Numbered from the stretch's first letter, positions 51,602 to 61,275 are shown. The stretch is 64,000 bases of DNA from Gloeotrichia echinulata CP02 (GCA_038087035.1 CP051187.1:5958001-6022000); one strand, 5' to 3'. Notes: generated by a model not told the origin, from the sequence alone. A program made the numbers and translations.

Positions 51602-51772
51602 ATTTGTTAAAAAATAAGTTTGAAACCCTTGTGTGGCTCCGATAAAAGCCATTATTTTTTGTATTTGAGCTACTGTTACTAAAAATCAAATTATAAACGC
51701 CTGTAAGCCTTGTTATTAAAGCAATTTAATCGACTTTCATTAATAATTAAGCACGCTACACACGCAAGAGCC
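51577..51772. mobile_element. 196-bp MITE, family A, diverged copy
   Basis: The ends GGCTCTTCCGTACTTAGCGT (51577) and GCTACACACGCAAGAGCC (51772) are inverted repeats. Same length and layout as the other copies (including CGCCTGTAAGCCTTG) but clearly diverged. The ATPase gene is cut at its left end. Confidence 0.87.
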
Positions 51773-51812
51773 GGATTTATATAGCAGGTGAAACCCACAA
51801 TATACTCCCCAA

Positions 51813-52947
51813 TAGACCTGTCCGGAATATTATCTGGGTGCCCAAAAAATGGTAGAACGGAATTTTGACCGTCTACCAAAATGAAAAATCCACTTCATTA
51901 TATTCAACAATATCCGCACCGCGCAAAACAAATGCTCGGAATAAGCAACGACCAGTTTCGAGACTTATTAGCCCAAGCCGAGATCCATCATAAACAAATT
52001 CAAGCTGAGATAGAACGTAATAAGGTGCGTATAAATCAGAAAGGAGGAGGACGTAAACCGAAACTAGAGATAAAGGAAGAGGTATGTTTATGTTTATTTT
52101 ACTTGAGACAAATGCCAACATTTGAGGTTTTAGGGTGACAATTTGGAATATCAAAAACTGAGGCTAATGATACGTTTCATTACTGGCTAGGGGTATTAGG
52201 GGAGATATTACCTGCTAGCCTGCTCGATCAAGTTGAAAAAAATCACAGTGATTACGCGATCGCCTTAGAACTATTGAAAGAATTTCAATTAATCGTGGAC
52301 AGCATGGAACAACCACGGGAACGCCCTTGCAACAATCAGGAACAGAAAGAATATTTCTCAGTCAAGAAGAAACAGCACACATTTAAAAACCAATTTATTA
52401 TCCTACCAGAAGGAAAAGATATTGTCGATGTAGAGGTGGGAGAGAAGGGTCCGACAAGTGACATTAGCTTGTTTCGGGAGCAACAAGAAAAGTTTGAAGC
52501 CGACCAAATGTTTGAAGGTGATAAGGCGTATCAAGGAGGAGAGAATATTACGACTCCCCATAAGAAGCCACGAAAAGCAGAATTAACTACAAAGCAAAAA
52601 GCAGAAAACAAAGAGTTTTCGAGTAAACGCATCTTTGTTGAACACGTAATTAGACTCGTCAAAATTTTCCAGATTGCACGGGAAAGATTTCCACTTCATT
52701 CTCGAACTTACGAGCAGGTAATTCTTACCATTTGTGGATTGGTTCGACTCAGAATCGGTGCGCTAATTTTGCCATTTTCATAAAAGTTGTAAACATGAGG
52801 TAAGTTATGAATTAGCTATCAACAGTTTTACAGATAGTTGCTATCAGTAATTATCCCAAACCCTTATTCTTACGTTGGATCTGGTTAACAGTCAACGCTG
52901 TCCAAAACCAGGCTCAGAGCGTGTTGTAAATTTTCGGACGAGTCTAA
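51813..52947 (+). mobile_element. IS5-like insertion sequence, about 1.13 kb
   Basis: The inverted ends are TAGACCTGTCCGGAA (51813) and, inverse, TTTTCGGACGAGTCTA (52947). A TA flanks both ends, which would be the target duplication of IS427-type elements. One transposase gene lies between them. Confidence 0.72.
51881..52783 (+). pseudogene. IS5-family transposase with one internal stop
   Basis: The first frame gives MKNPLHYIQQYPHRAKQMLG to LRQMPTFEVLG, then TGA at 52136-52138. The same frame continues QFGISKTEANDTFHYWLGVL to a stop at 52783. A helix-turn-helix domain comes first (NDQFRDLLAQAEIHHKQIQA); the DDE residues are in IVDSMEQPRERP, VDVEVGEKGPTSDISLF, GDKAYQGG and RIFVEHVIRLVKIFQIARER. 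Removal of the one stop gives a normal ~300-aa transposase. Inactive unless the stop is read through. Confidence 0.87.
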
Positions 52948-53004
52948 TCCCCAGTCCCCAATCCTGCTACGATGTGATTATCACTGCTTTAATTCTCATT
53001 GGTG

Positions 53005-53469
53005 ATGAATAAACCATTGGATGAAACCCTTTCGATCACAATTGCTGAACGTATCAAAAGCAAAGCTAGTAAACCATTTGATAATGCTTACAGAGCAGCA
53101 CTGGTTACTGAAGGAGCAAAGTATGTCCAGGGATTTTTAGTTTTTGCGGGTCAACCATACCAACTGATTGAACACGGTTGGATTGAGTTGAGCGATCGCA
53201 TTATTGACCCCACCCTACCATACCTACAGAAAAACCCCCAAGAACTTTGGTACTTTCCCGCACAGAGTTTGTCAGTAAAGAAACTGAAAGCGATTATTGA
53301 AGAATCGAAAGAAGATTATCCAGAAGATGACCCCCTACCAATTTACGGAGACGCACCTTATGAATATTATGGAGATGTGATGTTAGGTGGTCAAGACTAC
53401 TTGCAAGCCTATCAAGCTGCAGAGGCTAAGTGCAAAGAAATCAATCAAATAAATGTTGAGAATAATTAA
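53005..53469 (+). CDS. Hypothetical protein, 154 aa
   Basis: The start is ATG 53005 (TTG 52999 is a weaker option). Soluble, acidic, no signal. YRAALVTEGAKYVQGFLVFA followed by GQPYQLIEHGWIELSDRIID is a two-part mixed alpha/beta stretch repeatedly found in small cyanobacterial proteins handled as "hypothetical". The C-terminus LGGQDYLQAYQAAEAKCKEI is helical. Function unknown. Confidence 0.6.
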   Translation: MNKPLDETLSITIAERIKSKASKPFDNAYRAALVTEGAKYVQGFLVFAGQPYQLIEHGWIELSDRIIDPTLPYLQKNPQELWYFPAQSLSVKKLKAIIEESKEDYPEDDPLPIYGDAPYEYYGDVMLGGQDYLQAYQAAEAKCKEINQINVENN

Positions 53470-53747
53470 TATTAATATTTTTGTACATTGTAGGGTGCGT
53501 CAGAAGCGAGAAATCCTTGACATCGCCAGATATTATTGGTACTGACGCACCCTACCCTATCTAAAGTACTGACTACAAATCAAATTTCAGATACCCAACT
53601 TAATACGATTTACCATCGCTACCAAAATATTCACGATAGCTACAAATTTTATCTCCACGCACATCAAAAGAAACTGCAATCCGATTTTTGTAAGAAAATT
53701 GTCGTAGGGGCACGGCACGAATAAAATTGTCGTTATAAGAAAAAATT
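53470..53747. other. Intergenic with inverted repeat
   Basis: TGTAGGGTGCGTCAGAAG at 53490 and TACTGACGCACCCTACC (to 53560) form an inverted pair around 35 bp. CGTAGGGGCACGGCA at 53703 is a half-copy of the 25508-type palindrome. No convincing gene. Confidence 0.55.
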
Positions 53748-54179
53748 GTGGATGTTCCCTACAGTGTATATCATTCGAGGCTAACTGAACTGTATTGTAA
53801 TAAAGGCGGCTCTTACAAAGATTTTTTCCCAGAAGTGTTAGCACTATCACAAGGTAATTTTTTTGTTGATTACGGCTATCATATCGCCCCAATTAGCGGT
53901 CAGCATATTGATGAAATGCAAATGCTATTTGAGGAGTATGGAATTGGCTCATTTAAAATTTTTATGTTTTACGGCGGTTATGGTTTGCATGGTCTTTCTG
54001 AACAACAAAACCTCTTCTTGATGATAAACAAAGAAGAAAGGTATGACTTTGCTCATTTTGAATTCATTATGCGCGGTCTAACCAAGCTAAGAGAATTGTA
54101 TCCCGAAGCGAGCGATCGCCTGAGCCTCAGTCTTCATTGTGAAGTAGCCGAAATTCTCAACGCCTACACTGCTTATTGA
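53748..54179 (+). pseudogene. Internal fragment of a dihydropyrimidinase/dihydroorotase-like amidohydrolase
   Basis: The frame opens at GTG 53748 with VDVPYSVYHSRLTELYCNKG. It runs through FFVDYGYHIAPISGQHIDEM, FEEYGIGSFKIFMFYGGYGL and LSLSLHCEVAEILNAYTAY to a stop. FxxYGIxSFKIFM and the SLHCE segment look like the middle of the cyclic-amidase (hydantoinase) barrel. Both the N-terminal metal HxH part and the C-terminal half are missing, so this is a 143-codon internal remnant of a ~450-500-aa protein. The break on the left coincides with the repeat fragment at 53703. Confidence 0.72.
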
Positions 54180-54182
54180 TAA

Positions 54183-55151
54183 TCAATTTTGCATATTTAA
54201 TTGTTGATATATGTACACAAGTGTGCATTCCCAAACAAGGCGGGGTTGGGCGTAACAAAGTAGAAATTTGCGGGCTTGTTCTAGTTGGTTAATCATACCT
54301 GGTTGATACCACTGGTGCCAGTAATAATGTTGGAGATAATCGACTAACCCTAGTTGTGCTTCTGTATCTAAGTCCTGATCAATTTTTTTGGCTAATTCCA
54401 AAGCATTGCGGTAGGATTGAGGCGCTTTTGTGACTTTTTCCAGTAACTCTGGAGAAATTGTTTGTAATTGCTCATAAGATGCGATCGCACTGCCGGGACT
54501 ACCAGCTGCTATCCTCAATACTGCTGGATCTTGCAAAATTTCCCCATGTCCGCTTTGGGTCAGTACCAGGGTCAAAGCGGATGCATCTAAGCGATAAAAG
54601 GGAATGCGTTGACAGCGTGACACCAATGTCGGTAATATAGACTCTGGTGTTGGTGCTATTAAAATCAGCGTTGCCTGTCCTGGTTCTTCTAAAGTTTTGA
54701 GTAAGGCATTGGCTGCAGCTTCTGCCATTGTTTCAGCTTGTTCTACCACTACCACATTTCTCGGTGCTTCCATTGGTGGACGACCCAGAAACTGAGTAAT
54801 TTCCCGAATTTGTTCTAGCCGAATCACCGGCGGCGCTTTTCGCTTGAGTCCTTTTTCTGCGGCTTCTGCTGGTGTAAGTCGTTGTCCCTGATGAAGATAG
54901 GTTGGTTGCACCCAGAATAAATCAGGGTGATTACCTTGACGCAACCTGTTTTGTAGGGTCGCGATTAATTCTGTCTCTACACTACTCGAAAATAGCAATT
55001 GCACAAAGCAGCGTGCGGCTAAACTCCGCCCCACACCATCTGGACCGACAAACAGATACGCCGGAGCAATCCTGTTTTGTCTGACAGCCTGAGTCAGTAA
55101 TTCTGCAGCTTGTTGTTGTCCTACCAGTGATGCAAATGGGTCATTTGTCAT
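54183..55151 (-). CDS. holB: DNA polymerase III delta' subunit HolB
   Basis: A 322-aa protein. FASLVGQQQAAELLTQAVRQ is the clamp-loader start; Walker-A-like LFVGPDGVGRSLAARCFVQL has a changed glycine-lysine (GVGRS), as expected for the non-hydrolysing delta' subunit. VVVEQAETMAEAAANALLKT, LEEPGQATLILIAPTPESIL and PTLVSRCQRIPFYRL (SRC motif) follow. It is the stator of the clamp loader with HolA and DnaX. The zinc module of E. coli is absent, normal in cyanobacteria. Confidence 0.92.
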   Translation of the reverse strand: MTNDPFASLVGQQQAAELLTQAVRQNRIAPAYLFVGPDGVGRSLAARCFVQLLFSSSVETELIATLQNRLRQGNHPDLFWVQPTYLHQGQRLTPAEAAEKGLKRKAPPVIRLEQIREITQFLGRPPMEAPRNVVVVEQAETMAEAAANALLKTLEEPGQATLILIAPTPESILPTLVSRCQRIPFYRLDASALTLVLTQSGHGEILQDPAVLRIAAGSPGSAIASYEQLQTISPELLEKVTKAPQSYRNALELAKKIDQDLDTEAQLGLVDYLQHYYWHQWYQPGMINQLEQARKFLLCYAQPRLVWECTLVYIYQQLNMQN

Positions 55152-55186
55152 TTGTCATTTGTCATTTGTCATTTGTCATTTGTCAT
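55140..55186. repeat. TCATTTG heptamers before holB
   Basis: Six copies of the 7-mer TCATTTG directly upstream of (and reaching into) the holB start. Confidence 0.88.
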
Positions 55187-55194
55187 GAATTAGT

Positions 55195-55289
55195 TTACAG
55201 CAATTTTCACGCAATAACGACAGACCCTCGTAGGGGCGCAAGGCCTTGCGCCCCTACCGCGTGGTCTATTTATCTGAAAACTGCTGTAA
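55195..55289. repeat. Palindromic element E6
   Basis: TTACAGCAATTTTCACGCAA (55195), the GGGGCGCAAGGCCTTGCGCC core, and ATCTGAAAACTGCTGTAA (55289). A complete 95-bp copy. Confidence 0.92.
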
Positions 55290-55444
55290 TTTTAGCGGTG
55301 TATAATACGGATACCAAAATCTACCTTCATGGTATTTAAAAGATATTTTGGTCAAATCTTTAAGTTAGGAAATAAAGGTTCTTCCATTAGTCACAAAAAT
55401 TAGGAGATGATAAATCAAGCAATTTGATACTTAGGAGAATCGAA

Positions 55445-55882
55445 ATGGGACTGAGCGACGAACTGTTGAATTCTAACAATAAGGCTTCGATCGTAGCAGA
55501 CTGCTGCACCATGATAGATGAACAGCTAGCTTCCAAGTCAGGCGTGAGTGGTTTGGCACTTAAAGCCGCCTTCGCCGCCCTTAAGGGAGTTAAACCAGGG
55601 TATATCCCCGATGTCGTCGAGTCCCTCCTCCCTCCGTGCTTCACCGCACTTGATCCCATCTGGAGTGAGGGAGTGCAACAAGGTGAACCAGTAGAATACC
55701 TGACAGCGAATAGCTCTCGGACTGCAGACGCGCTGCTGGGTGTTACCGACGCAAAGGTCAAGAATACGAAGCGCCAAATTGTCCGAGGAACCTATGATAA
55801 ATTCCGTAATTCCGCCAAGAAACATGTGGAGGAGGCGGTACCAGACTTAGCTAAAGTAATTGGTAAATATGCTAAAAACTAG
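55445..55882 (+). CDS. Conserved hypothetical protein (possibly DUF6918-like)
   Basis: 145 aa from ATG 55445, with a TAGGAG site upstream. A helical protein: MGLSDELLNSNNKASIVADC, TMIDEQLASKSGVSGLALKA, FAALKGVKPGYIPDVVESLL and the basic C-terminus TYDKFRNSAKKHVEEAVPDL. The overall shape matches small all-helical actinobacterial/cyanobacterial proteins I recall under DUF6918; function unknown. The codon use is more GC-rich than that of its neighbours, hinting at transfer. Confidence 0.65.
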   Translation: MGLSDELLNSNNKASIVADCCTMIDEQLASKSGVSGLALKAAFAALKGVKPGYIPDVVESLLPPCFTALDPIWSEGVQQGEPVEYLTANSSRTADALLGVTDAKVKNTKRQIVRGTYDKFRNSAKKHVEEAVPDLAKVIGKYAKN

Positions 55883-56337
55883 CTTAAATTGACATTCCCA
55901 CCCCTCAAAGGATACCGAGTCGCGAATGGTAGGTCTGACCCCTCACGGTACGGTAAAATCAGGGTTTTTGGCGTCTTTCGATGATCTTCTGGGGCGTAAG
56001 GCCTTGCGCCCCTACCTCGTGGTCTATTTACCTGAAAATTGCTGTAAAATCAGACAAACTAGTAGTCCGTCAACCAATGCCCGGATTTTAGATTTGCGTC
56101 CTTCGTAGCGTAAAGCCTACGGCATAGCTGCGCTTAGAGCGACGTAGGAGCGTCTTTTGGATTGACCCCGACCACAAGGGGCAAACAATTTTAGATTTGG
56201 GTGGGATTAAATCCAAAATCTAAAATTCTGCGGGGTCTGCAAGGTACCCCAAAAATCTAAAATCCAAAACTTGTACTGAGCGAAGTCGTTGGCGTAGCCT
56301 CTCGTAGAGAAGTATCCAAAATCTAAAATTCGGAGGG
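55883..56337. repeat. Gene-free block: half element E7, HIP-like repeats, duplicates
   Basis: The right half of the palindromic element (GGGGCGTAAGGCCTTGCGCC .. TACCTGAAAATTGCTGTAA) lies at 55992-56047 without its left half. Then come GCGTAAAGCCTACGGCATAG (56108), GACCCCGACCACAAGGGGCA, ATTTTAGATTTG heptamers, TGCGGGGTCTGCAAGGTACC and CTTGTACTGAGCGAAGTCG. The last phrases also occur at 33165-33245. No gene. Confidence 0.75.
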
Positions 56338-58287
56338 TCAACCACCGACATGGATACCAGGACGTTGGTGAGGATTCTTTTCCGCTCGACGTAGTACTTC
56401 ACGGGTGACTACAGCAATATCACCCTCACCAAACAAGATAAAACGCAGCAAATATTGTATGGGGTTTCCCTCTACCCAGCCGAAGTAAGCGTGGGGGATT
56501 TTACCTGTTTGGTCGCGAATATACAGAAGTAAAGCGGCGATCGCATTGGGTACTGCTGCACTTTCAGCCCGGAGGATGCGATAATCACCAACTTGGACTC
56601 CTTTTACTCTGATGACATCCGCAAATTCCGAAGCATCAGATACGAGAATTTCGAGAAATAAAATGGGATCGGCGGGTGGAATATGGTTGTCTTCGCGCAC
56701 CTCTTTTTCTTTGATCAAATACTCTTGAATATCGCCGGTATTCAATCGATTTGCAATTAATCGAATTGCTCCTTGGCTCTCTTCTGCTAGTAATTCGCGA
56801 GCATTTTCGTCCAGTTCAATTCGCTCTGCTCGCAGTTCAGTTGAACGCCAAACGCGAGAAATTAGGGAGGTAATAATGATTGCACCGATGAAAAATGTGG
56901 CAATTTTAATCCCCTCTGGTCTTTCGATGATATTGACAATAGTGGTATATAAAAACAACAGTGTGATGATGCCAAAAGCGAGTGTTTTTCGCTTCGATCT
57001 CTGATGCTGGGCTGATAGAGTCACAGCAAAGGCGGCGGAGGTGATTAACACCAGCACACCAGTGGCGTAAGCCCCACCCTGGGCTTCGACGTTAGCCTGG
57101 AAGATAATTGTGACGACAAAGGCGATCGCCGTATAGACCAAGACTAAAGGCCGCCCTACTCGTGCCCAATTGGGTGCCATGCCATAGCGTGGCAGGTAGC
57201 GAGGTACAATATTCAGTAGTCCTGCCATTGCCGATGCACCTGCAAACCAGAGTATGGACATGGTGCTGAGGTCGTAAATTGTGCCAAAACCATTACCTAG
57301 ATACAAATGTCCTAGGTAAGCAAGGGCCCGTCCATTGGCTTTACCCCCAGCGGCAAATTCTGCAGTGGGAATCAGTAAAGTAGTAATAAAGCTGCTGGTG
57401 AGCAAAAAGAAGCTCATAATCACAGCAGCAGCCGTCAGCAGCTTGCGTGTATTTTGAATCCGTCCTCTGGGTTGCTCCTGGGTGTCGGTACTGCTACCTT
57501 GTACGAGGGGCATAACGGTCACGCCAGTTTCAAAGCCTGACAATCCTAGTGCTAACCTGGGGAATAAGAGGATAGCTATGCCCAGGATGACCAAGGGGTT
57601 GGAATGACCTGCAAAAAGTGCAGTTTGCCAATTGGCGATCGCTTCTGGGTGAATCACAATCTGATACAAACCGACACCAATCAGAATAAAATTTAACAGC
57701 AGATAAACGCCAACCAAAAATACTGCAATACCGATAGCTTCTCGGAAACCTCGCAAAAAAACTGCCCCAAGTAATGCAACTAAAATCAGGGTGATGGCGA
57801 TCGCCTGATTGTGTAGTAAACTTGGGGCTAGGGGATTTTCGATGATATGGGCTGTCGCATCAGCAGCCGAAAGGGTAATGGTGATGATAAAATCGGTTGC
57901 CACAAAGCCGAGGAGGCAAAGTACAAGTAATTTACCTTGCCACCAAGAAAGCAAATGCTCTAGCATGGCAATAGACCCTTCCCCATGAGGGCTTTTGGCA
58001 GCAATCCGCCGATAGATTGGCAATGCACCAAACAGCGTCAACAGAACTAGAATTAGGGTAGCTATCGGAGAAAGCGCGCCTGCTGCTAAGGCTGCAATAC
58101 CAGGTTGATAGCCTAGGGTTGAGAAATAATCTACACCTGTCAAGCACATAACCTGCCACCAAGGATGCTGGCGGTGCGCTTCTTCTTTGCGGTAAGGGCC
58201 TGCGTTCTCTCGTCTATCTTCTTCGAGCAACCAGGAGATTAAGCGTTGATTGAGTGGTTTTCTGGAAAAAACAATCGGTTTAGTCAT
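56338..58287 (-). CDS. APC-superfamily amino-acid/cation permease with cytosolic C-domain
   Basis: About 649 aa from ATG 58287. Twelve or so hydrophobic segments run from HPWWQVMCLTGVDYFSTLGY and QPGIAALAAGALSPIATLIL to FGIITLLFLYTTIVNIIERP. The motif GVDYFSTLGYQPG is the unwound-TM1 region of the APC/KUP-like family. The final ~180 residues (ELRAERIELDENARELLAEE onwards) are a soluble alpha/beta domain that resembles the C-terminal regulatory domains of KimA-like potassium/amino-acid transporters. The substrate (amino acid or K+) is uncertain. Confidence 0.82.
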   Translation of the reverse strand: MTKPIVFSRKPLNQRLISWLLEEDRRENAGPYRKEEAHRQHPWWQVMCLTGVDYFSTLGYQPGIAALAAGALSPIATLILVLLTLFGALPIYRRIAAKSPHGEGSIAMLEHLLSWWQGKLLVLCLLGFVATDFIITITLSAADATAHIIENPLAPSLLHNQAIAITLILVALLGAVFLRGFREAIGIAVFLVGVYLLLNFILIGVGLYQIVIHPEAIANWQTALFAGHSNPLVILGIAILLFPRLALGLSGFETGVTVMPLVQGSSTDTQEQPRGRIQNTRKLLTAAAVIMSFFLLTSSFITTLLIPTAEFAAGGKANGRALAYLGHLYLGNGFGTIYDLSTMSILWFAGASAMAGLLNIVPRYLPRYGMAPNWARVGRPLVLVYTAIAFVVTIIFQANVEAQGGAYATGVLVLITSAAFAVTLSAQHQRSKRKTLAFGIITLLFLYTTIVNIIERPEGIKIATFFIGAIIITSLISRVWRSTELRAERIELDENARELLAEESQGAIRLIANRLNTGDIQEYLIKEKEVREDNHIPPADPILFLEILVSDASEFADVIRVKGVQVGDYRILRAESAAVPNAIAALLLYIRDQTGKIPHAYFGWVEGNPIQYLLRFILFGEGDIAVVTREVLRRAEKNPHQRPGIHVGG

Positions 58288-58510
58288 CAAATCACACTTG
58301 TATTGTAAAATTGCCTTTGTAATTTCTTTGAGCCTTTGTGGTTGATGAAAAATTTTTGAACTATAAAGACAAGTTTTAACATTATTTCTCTTTTAATTTT
58401 CCCAAGATACCACACCCAGCCTTTCTTAGAGGATGTTGGAAAAATTCTACAAAACTTTGAGAAACGGGTATAATTCACTAAAACTGCTCACCTAATCACA
58501 AATTACTCTA
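58288..58510. promoter_or_regulatory. Divergent intergenic region
   Basis: Between the permease and the CHASE2 gene, which are transcribed away from each other; both promoters should be here. CTTAGAGGATGTTGGAAAAA at 58427 resembles the IS end at 34025. No gene. Confidence 0.45.
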
Positions 58511-61270
58511 GTGCGCTATCGATACCAAGTTGGTGGCACTTTAACTGGTGAAGATCCCAGCTATGTTGAAAGACAAGCGGATGTAGAATTCTATGAAGCC
58601 CTGAAACAAGGTGGATTTTGCTACGTCCTCAACTCTCGGCAAATGGGTAAATCATCACTGATGGTAAGAACAAGTTATCGTCTGCAAAAAGAAGGTTTTA
58701 AATGTATCACAGTTGATTTGACAAACATTGGTAGTGAAAATATTACCCCAACTCAATGGTACAAGGGATTAGTAGGTGAGTTGTGGTTGGGCTTTGAACT
58801 TTTAGAGAAATTAAACTTAAAAACCTGGTGGCAAGAACAGGATGACTTTTCTTTAGTTCAGAAACTAAATCGGTTCATTTCGGAAGTATTGTTGGTTCAG
58901 TTTCCCAACGAAAAATTGTTGATATTTTTTGATGAAATTGATAGTATTCTCGGTCTTAATTTCTCAGTAGATGATTTTTTTGCCTGGCTGCGTTTCTGCT
59001 ATAATCAACGAGCCACTAATCCAGAATATCAACGCCTAACTTTTGCCATTTTTGGTGTAGCCACTCCATCTGATTTAATTCGCGATAAAAAGCGCACTCC
59101 ATTTAATATTGGTCAAGCCATAGAACTGCAAGGTTTTACCTTAGATAAAATCCAGCCATTAGCTCAGGGATTGAAGGACAAAGCTGTTAATGAAAAGGCA
59201 GTTATTAAAGAGATATTATATTGGACAGGAGGACAGCCTTTTCTCACGCAAAAGTTGTGTAAATTAGTGGTGAGTGCGAATCAAGATGTAATCAGTGATC
59301 CCTTGACTATTCCCTCTAATTATGAAAAAATTTGGGTAGAAAATATTGTAAAGTCACGCATAATTGAAAAGTGGGAATCTGACGATGAGCCGGAGCATTT
59401 ACGGACGATTCGTAATCGCCTCCTTTATGACGAACAAATGGCAGGGCGGTTATTGGGAATCTATCAGCAAATTCTGCTGGGAGAGGGAGTACCAAGCGAT
59501 GACAGTCGAGAACAGATTGAACTACTACTATCGGGTTTGGTGGTCAATAAGCAGGGACAACTGAAGGTAAAAAACCCAATTTATCAAGCAGTTTTTAATT
59601 TAGAATGGGTGGCTAAACAACTAGATAATCTGCGTCCTTATGCACAAAACTTACAGGCTTGGATAACATCAGAACAGCAAGATGAGTCCCAGCTATTAAA
59701 AGGAATAAGATTGCAAGCAGCACTGGCTTGGTCAGAAAATAAAAGGCTCACTGACTTAGATTATCGCTTTCTCTCTGCAAGTCAGGAACTAGAAAAGCGA
59801 GAAATTGAAACCTATTTAGCAGCCGAGAAAAAGTCCAGACAAATTGAACGAGAAAAAGCACAATTTGCTCTGCAAGCGGCCAAGCAAGCTAATCAAATTC
59901 TGACAGATGCTAGAAAAACAGCTAAACGAAATTCCCACAAATTACGATTGGGTAAACTTTGGATAGCTAGCATTGCGGCGGTAGTAGCCAGTTTAGTTAT
60001 TCTTTTTCGGTTTACCGGACTACTACAGGGAATCGAGTTGACAATGCTAGATTATTTTTTTCAGGCACGTCCAAAAGCAGAAATTAACCGTCGGATTGCA
60101 ATTATTACAATTGACGAGCCTGATATTCAGAAAATAGGTCATTATCCTCTACAAGATCAGGTTTTGGCTCAAGTAATTCAAACCTTAAAAAGTTACAAAG
60201 CTAGAGCAATCGGACTGGATTTATATCGAGATTTACCTGTAGAACCAGGTCATCAAGAATTAGTAGAAGTCTTTAAAACAACTCCGAATCTGGTTGGTAT
60301 TGAGAAAGTTGTCGGTAGCCAAATTTCTCCGCCGCCTGTTTTAGCACAATTAGATCAAGTGGGTCTTGCTGATCAGGTTTTAGATACAGATGGTAAGGTG
60401 CGTCGTGGTTTACTTTCAGTGCGATTGCCAAACCGTAAAATTAGGCTAAATCTCGGCTTGAAACTAGCTCTATATTATCTTAAAGCTGAAGGCATCATCC
60501 CTCAACCCATGCCCAAGGATCATCAAATGCGATTGGGGAAAGCAGTGCTTGTTCCTTTTGGACCTAATGACGGGGGTTATGTTCGGGCTGATGCAGGTGG
60601 ATATCAAATTTTACTCAACTTTTATGGTACAGAGGAACAGTTTGAGACCTTCGCGATCGCAGATTTATTAGACAATAAAATCCCGACACAAAAGATGCAG
60701 GATGCGATCGCCGGACGTATCGTTTTGATTGGCGCAACGGCTGAAAGTCTCAATGATTTATTTCAAACCCCCTATAGTACACAAAAAGAAGGCCAACCAA
60801 AACAAATGGCTGGGGTGCTAATTCACGCCAACATCATCAGCCAGATTTTGGGTGGAGCCTTGTCAAGACGACCGATGCTGCTTTGTTGGTCAGAACAAGT
60901 TGAGTGGTTGTGGATTTTGCTCTGGTCTGGGCTGGGAGCAGCATTCAGTTGGCAGATAAAATCACGCAGAAATTTAGTTATTATTATTATAATTGCTGGC
61001 GGAGGAGTCGTAGGAATTGCCTACCTTGCCTTTTTACTAGGTTACTGGATTCCTTTAATCCCGCCAATGATCGCTTTAGTAATTGCTGCTATTACATTAC
61101 CAATTGTCACTATTAAGCAGTTAGAGAAAATAGAACTCCGTCAGACTGTACAATTATTAATTGCTATCACTCAGGAGCAACCTGCTGCAGGACAGATTGC
61201 GATTGAATATCTCAAGCAAGCAGAAAGTCAGGAAAATCAGGCTTTAATTGAGCAGATAATTGGTAATTAA
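58511..61270 (+). CDS. AAA-like ATPase / CHASE2 sensor protein
   Basis: A 919-aa protein, GTG start (MRYRYQVGGTLTGEDPSYVE). An AAA-like domain occupies residues ~1-370: Walker A NSRQMGKSSLMVRTSYRLQK, Walker B KLLIFFDEIDSILGL, and GGQPFLTQKLCKLVV. A coiled coil (~430-475) and a transmembrane helix (SIAAVVASLVILFRF, ~485-505) precede an extracytoplasmic CHASE2 domain (~515-790: IAIITIDEPDIQKIGHYPLQ and YRTDLVxGY-like repeats). Three C-terminal membrane helices follow (VEWLWILLWSGLGAAFSW; NLVIIIIIAGGGVVGIAYLA; WIPLIPPMIALVIAAITL). CHASE2 senses extracellular signals; here it would control the N-terminal ATPase instead of a kinase. A DUF928 gene follows convergently. Confidence 0.88.
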   Translation: MRYRYQVGGTLTGEDPSYVERQADVEFYEALKQGGFCYVLNSRQMGKSSLMVRTSYRLQKEGFKCITVDLTNIGSENITPTQWYKGLVGELWLGFELLEKLNLKTWWQEQDDFSLVQKLNRFISEVLLVQFPNEKLLIFFDEIDSILGLNFSVDDFFAWLRFCYNQRATNPEYQRLTFAIFGVATPSDLIRDKKRTPFNIGQAIELQGFTLDKIQPLAQGLKDKAVNEKAVIKEILYWTGGQPFLTQKLCKLVVSANQDVISDPLTIPSNYEKIWVENIVKSRIIEKWESDDEPEHLRTIRNRLLYDEQMAGRLLGIYQQILLGEGVPSDDSREQIELLLSGLVVNKQGQLKVKNPIYQAVFNLEWVAKQLDNLRPYAQNLQAWITSEQQDESQLLKGIRLQAALAWSENKRLTDLDYRFLSASQELEKREIETYLAAEKKSRQIEREKAQFALQAAKQANQILTDARKTAKRNSHKLRLGKLWIASIAAVVASLVILFRFTGLLQGIELTMLDYFFQARPKAEINRRIAIITIDEPDIQKIGHYPLQDQVLAQVIQTLKSYKARAIGLDLYRDLPVEPGHQELVEVFKTTPNLVGIEKVVGSQISPPPVLAQLDQVGLADQVLDTDGKVRRGLLSVRLPNRKIRLNLGLKLALYYLKAEGIIPQPMPKDHQMRLGKAVLVPFGPNDGGYVRADAGGYQILLNFYGTEEQFETFAIADLLDNKIPTQKMQDAIAGRIVLIGATAESLNDLFQTPYSTQKEGQPKQMAGVLIHANIISQILGGALSRRPMLLCWSEQVEWLWILLWSGLGAAFSWQIKSRRNLVIIIIIAGGGVVGIAYLAFLLGYWIPLIPPMIALVIAAITLPIVTIKQLEKIELRQTVQLLIAITQEQPAAGQIAIEYLKQAESQENQALIEQIIGN

Positions 61271-61275
61271 ACCCA

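Noticed and set aside
53536..53724. 62-aa frame between 53536 and 53724
   Set aside because: It begins in an inverted repeat and ends in a palindrome fragment, with no conserved motif.
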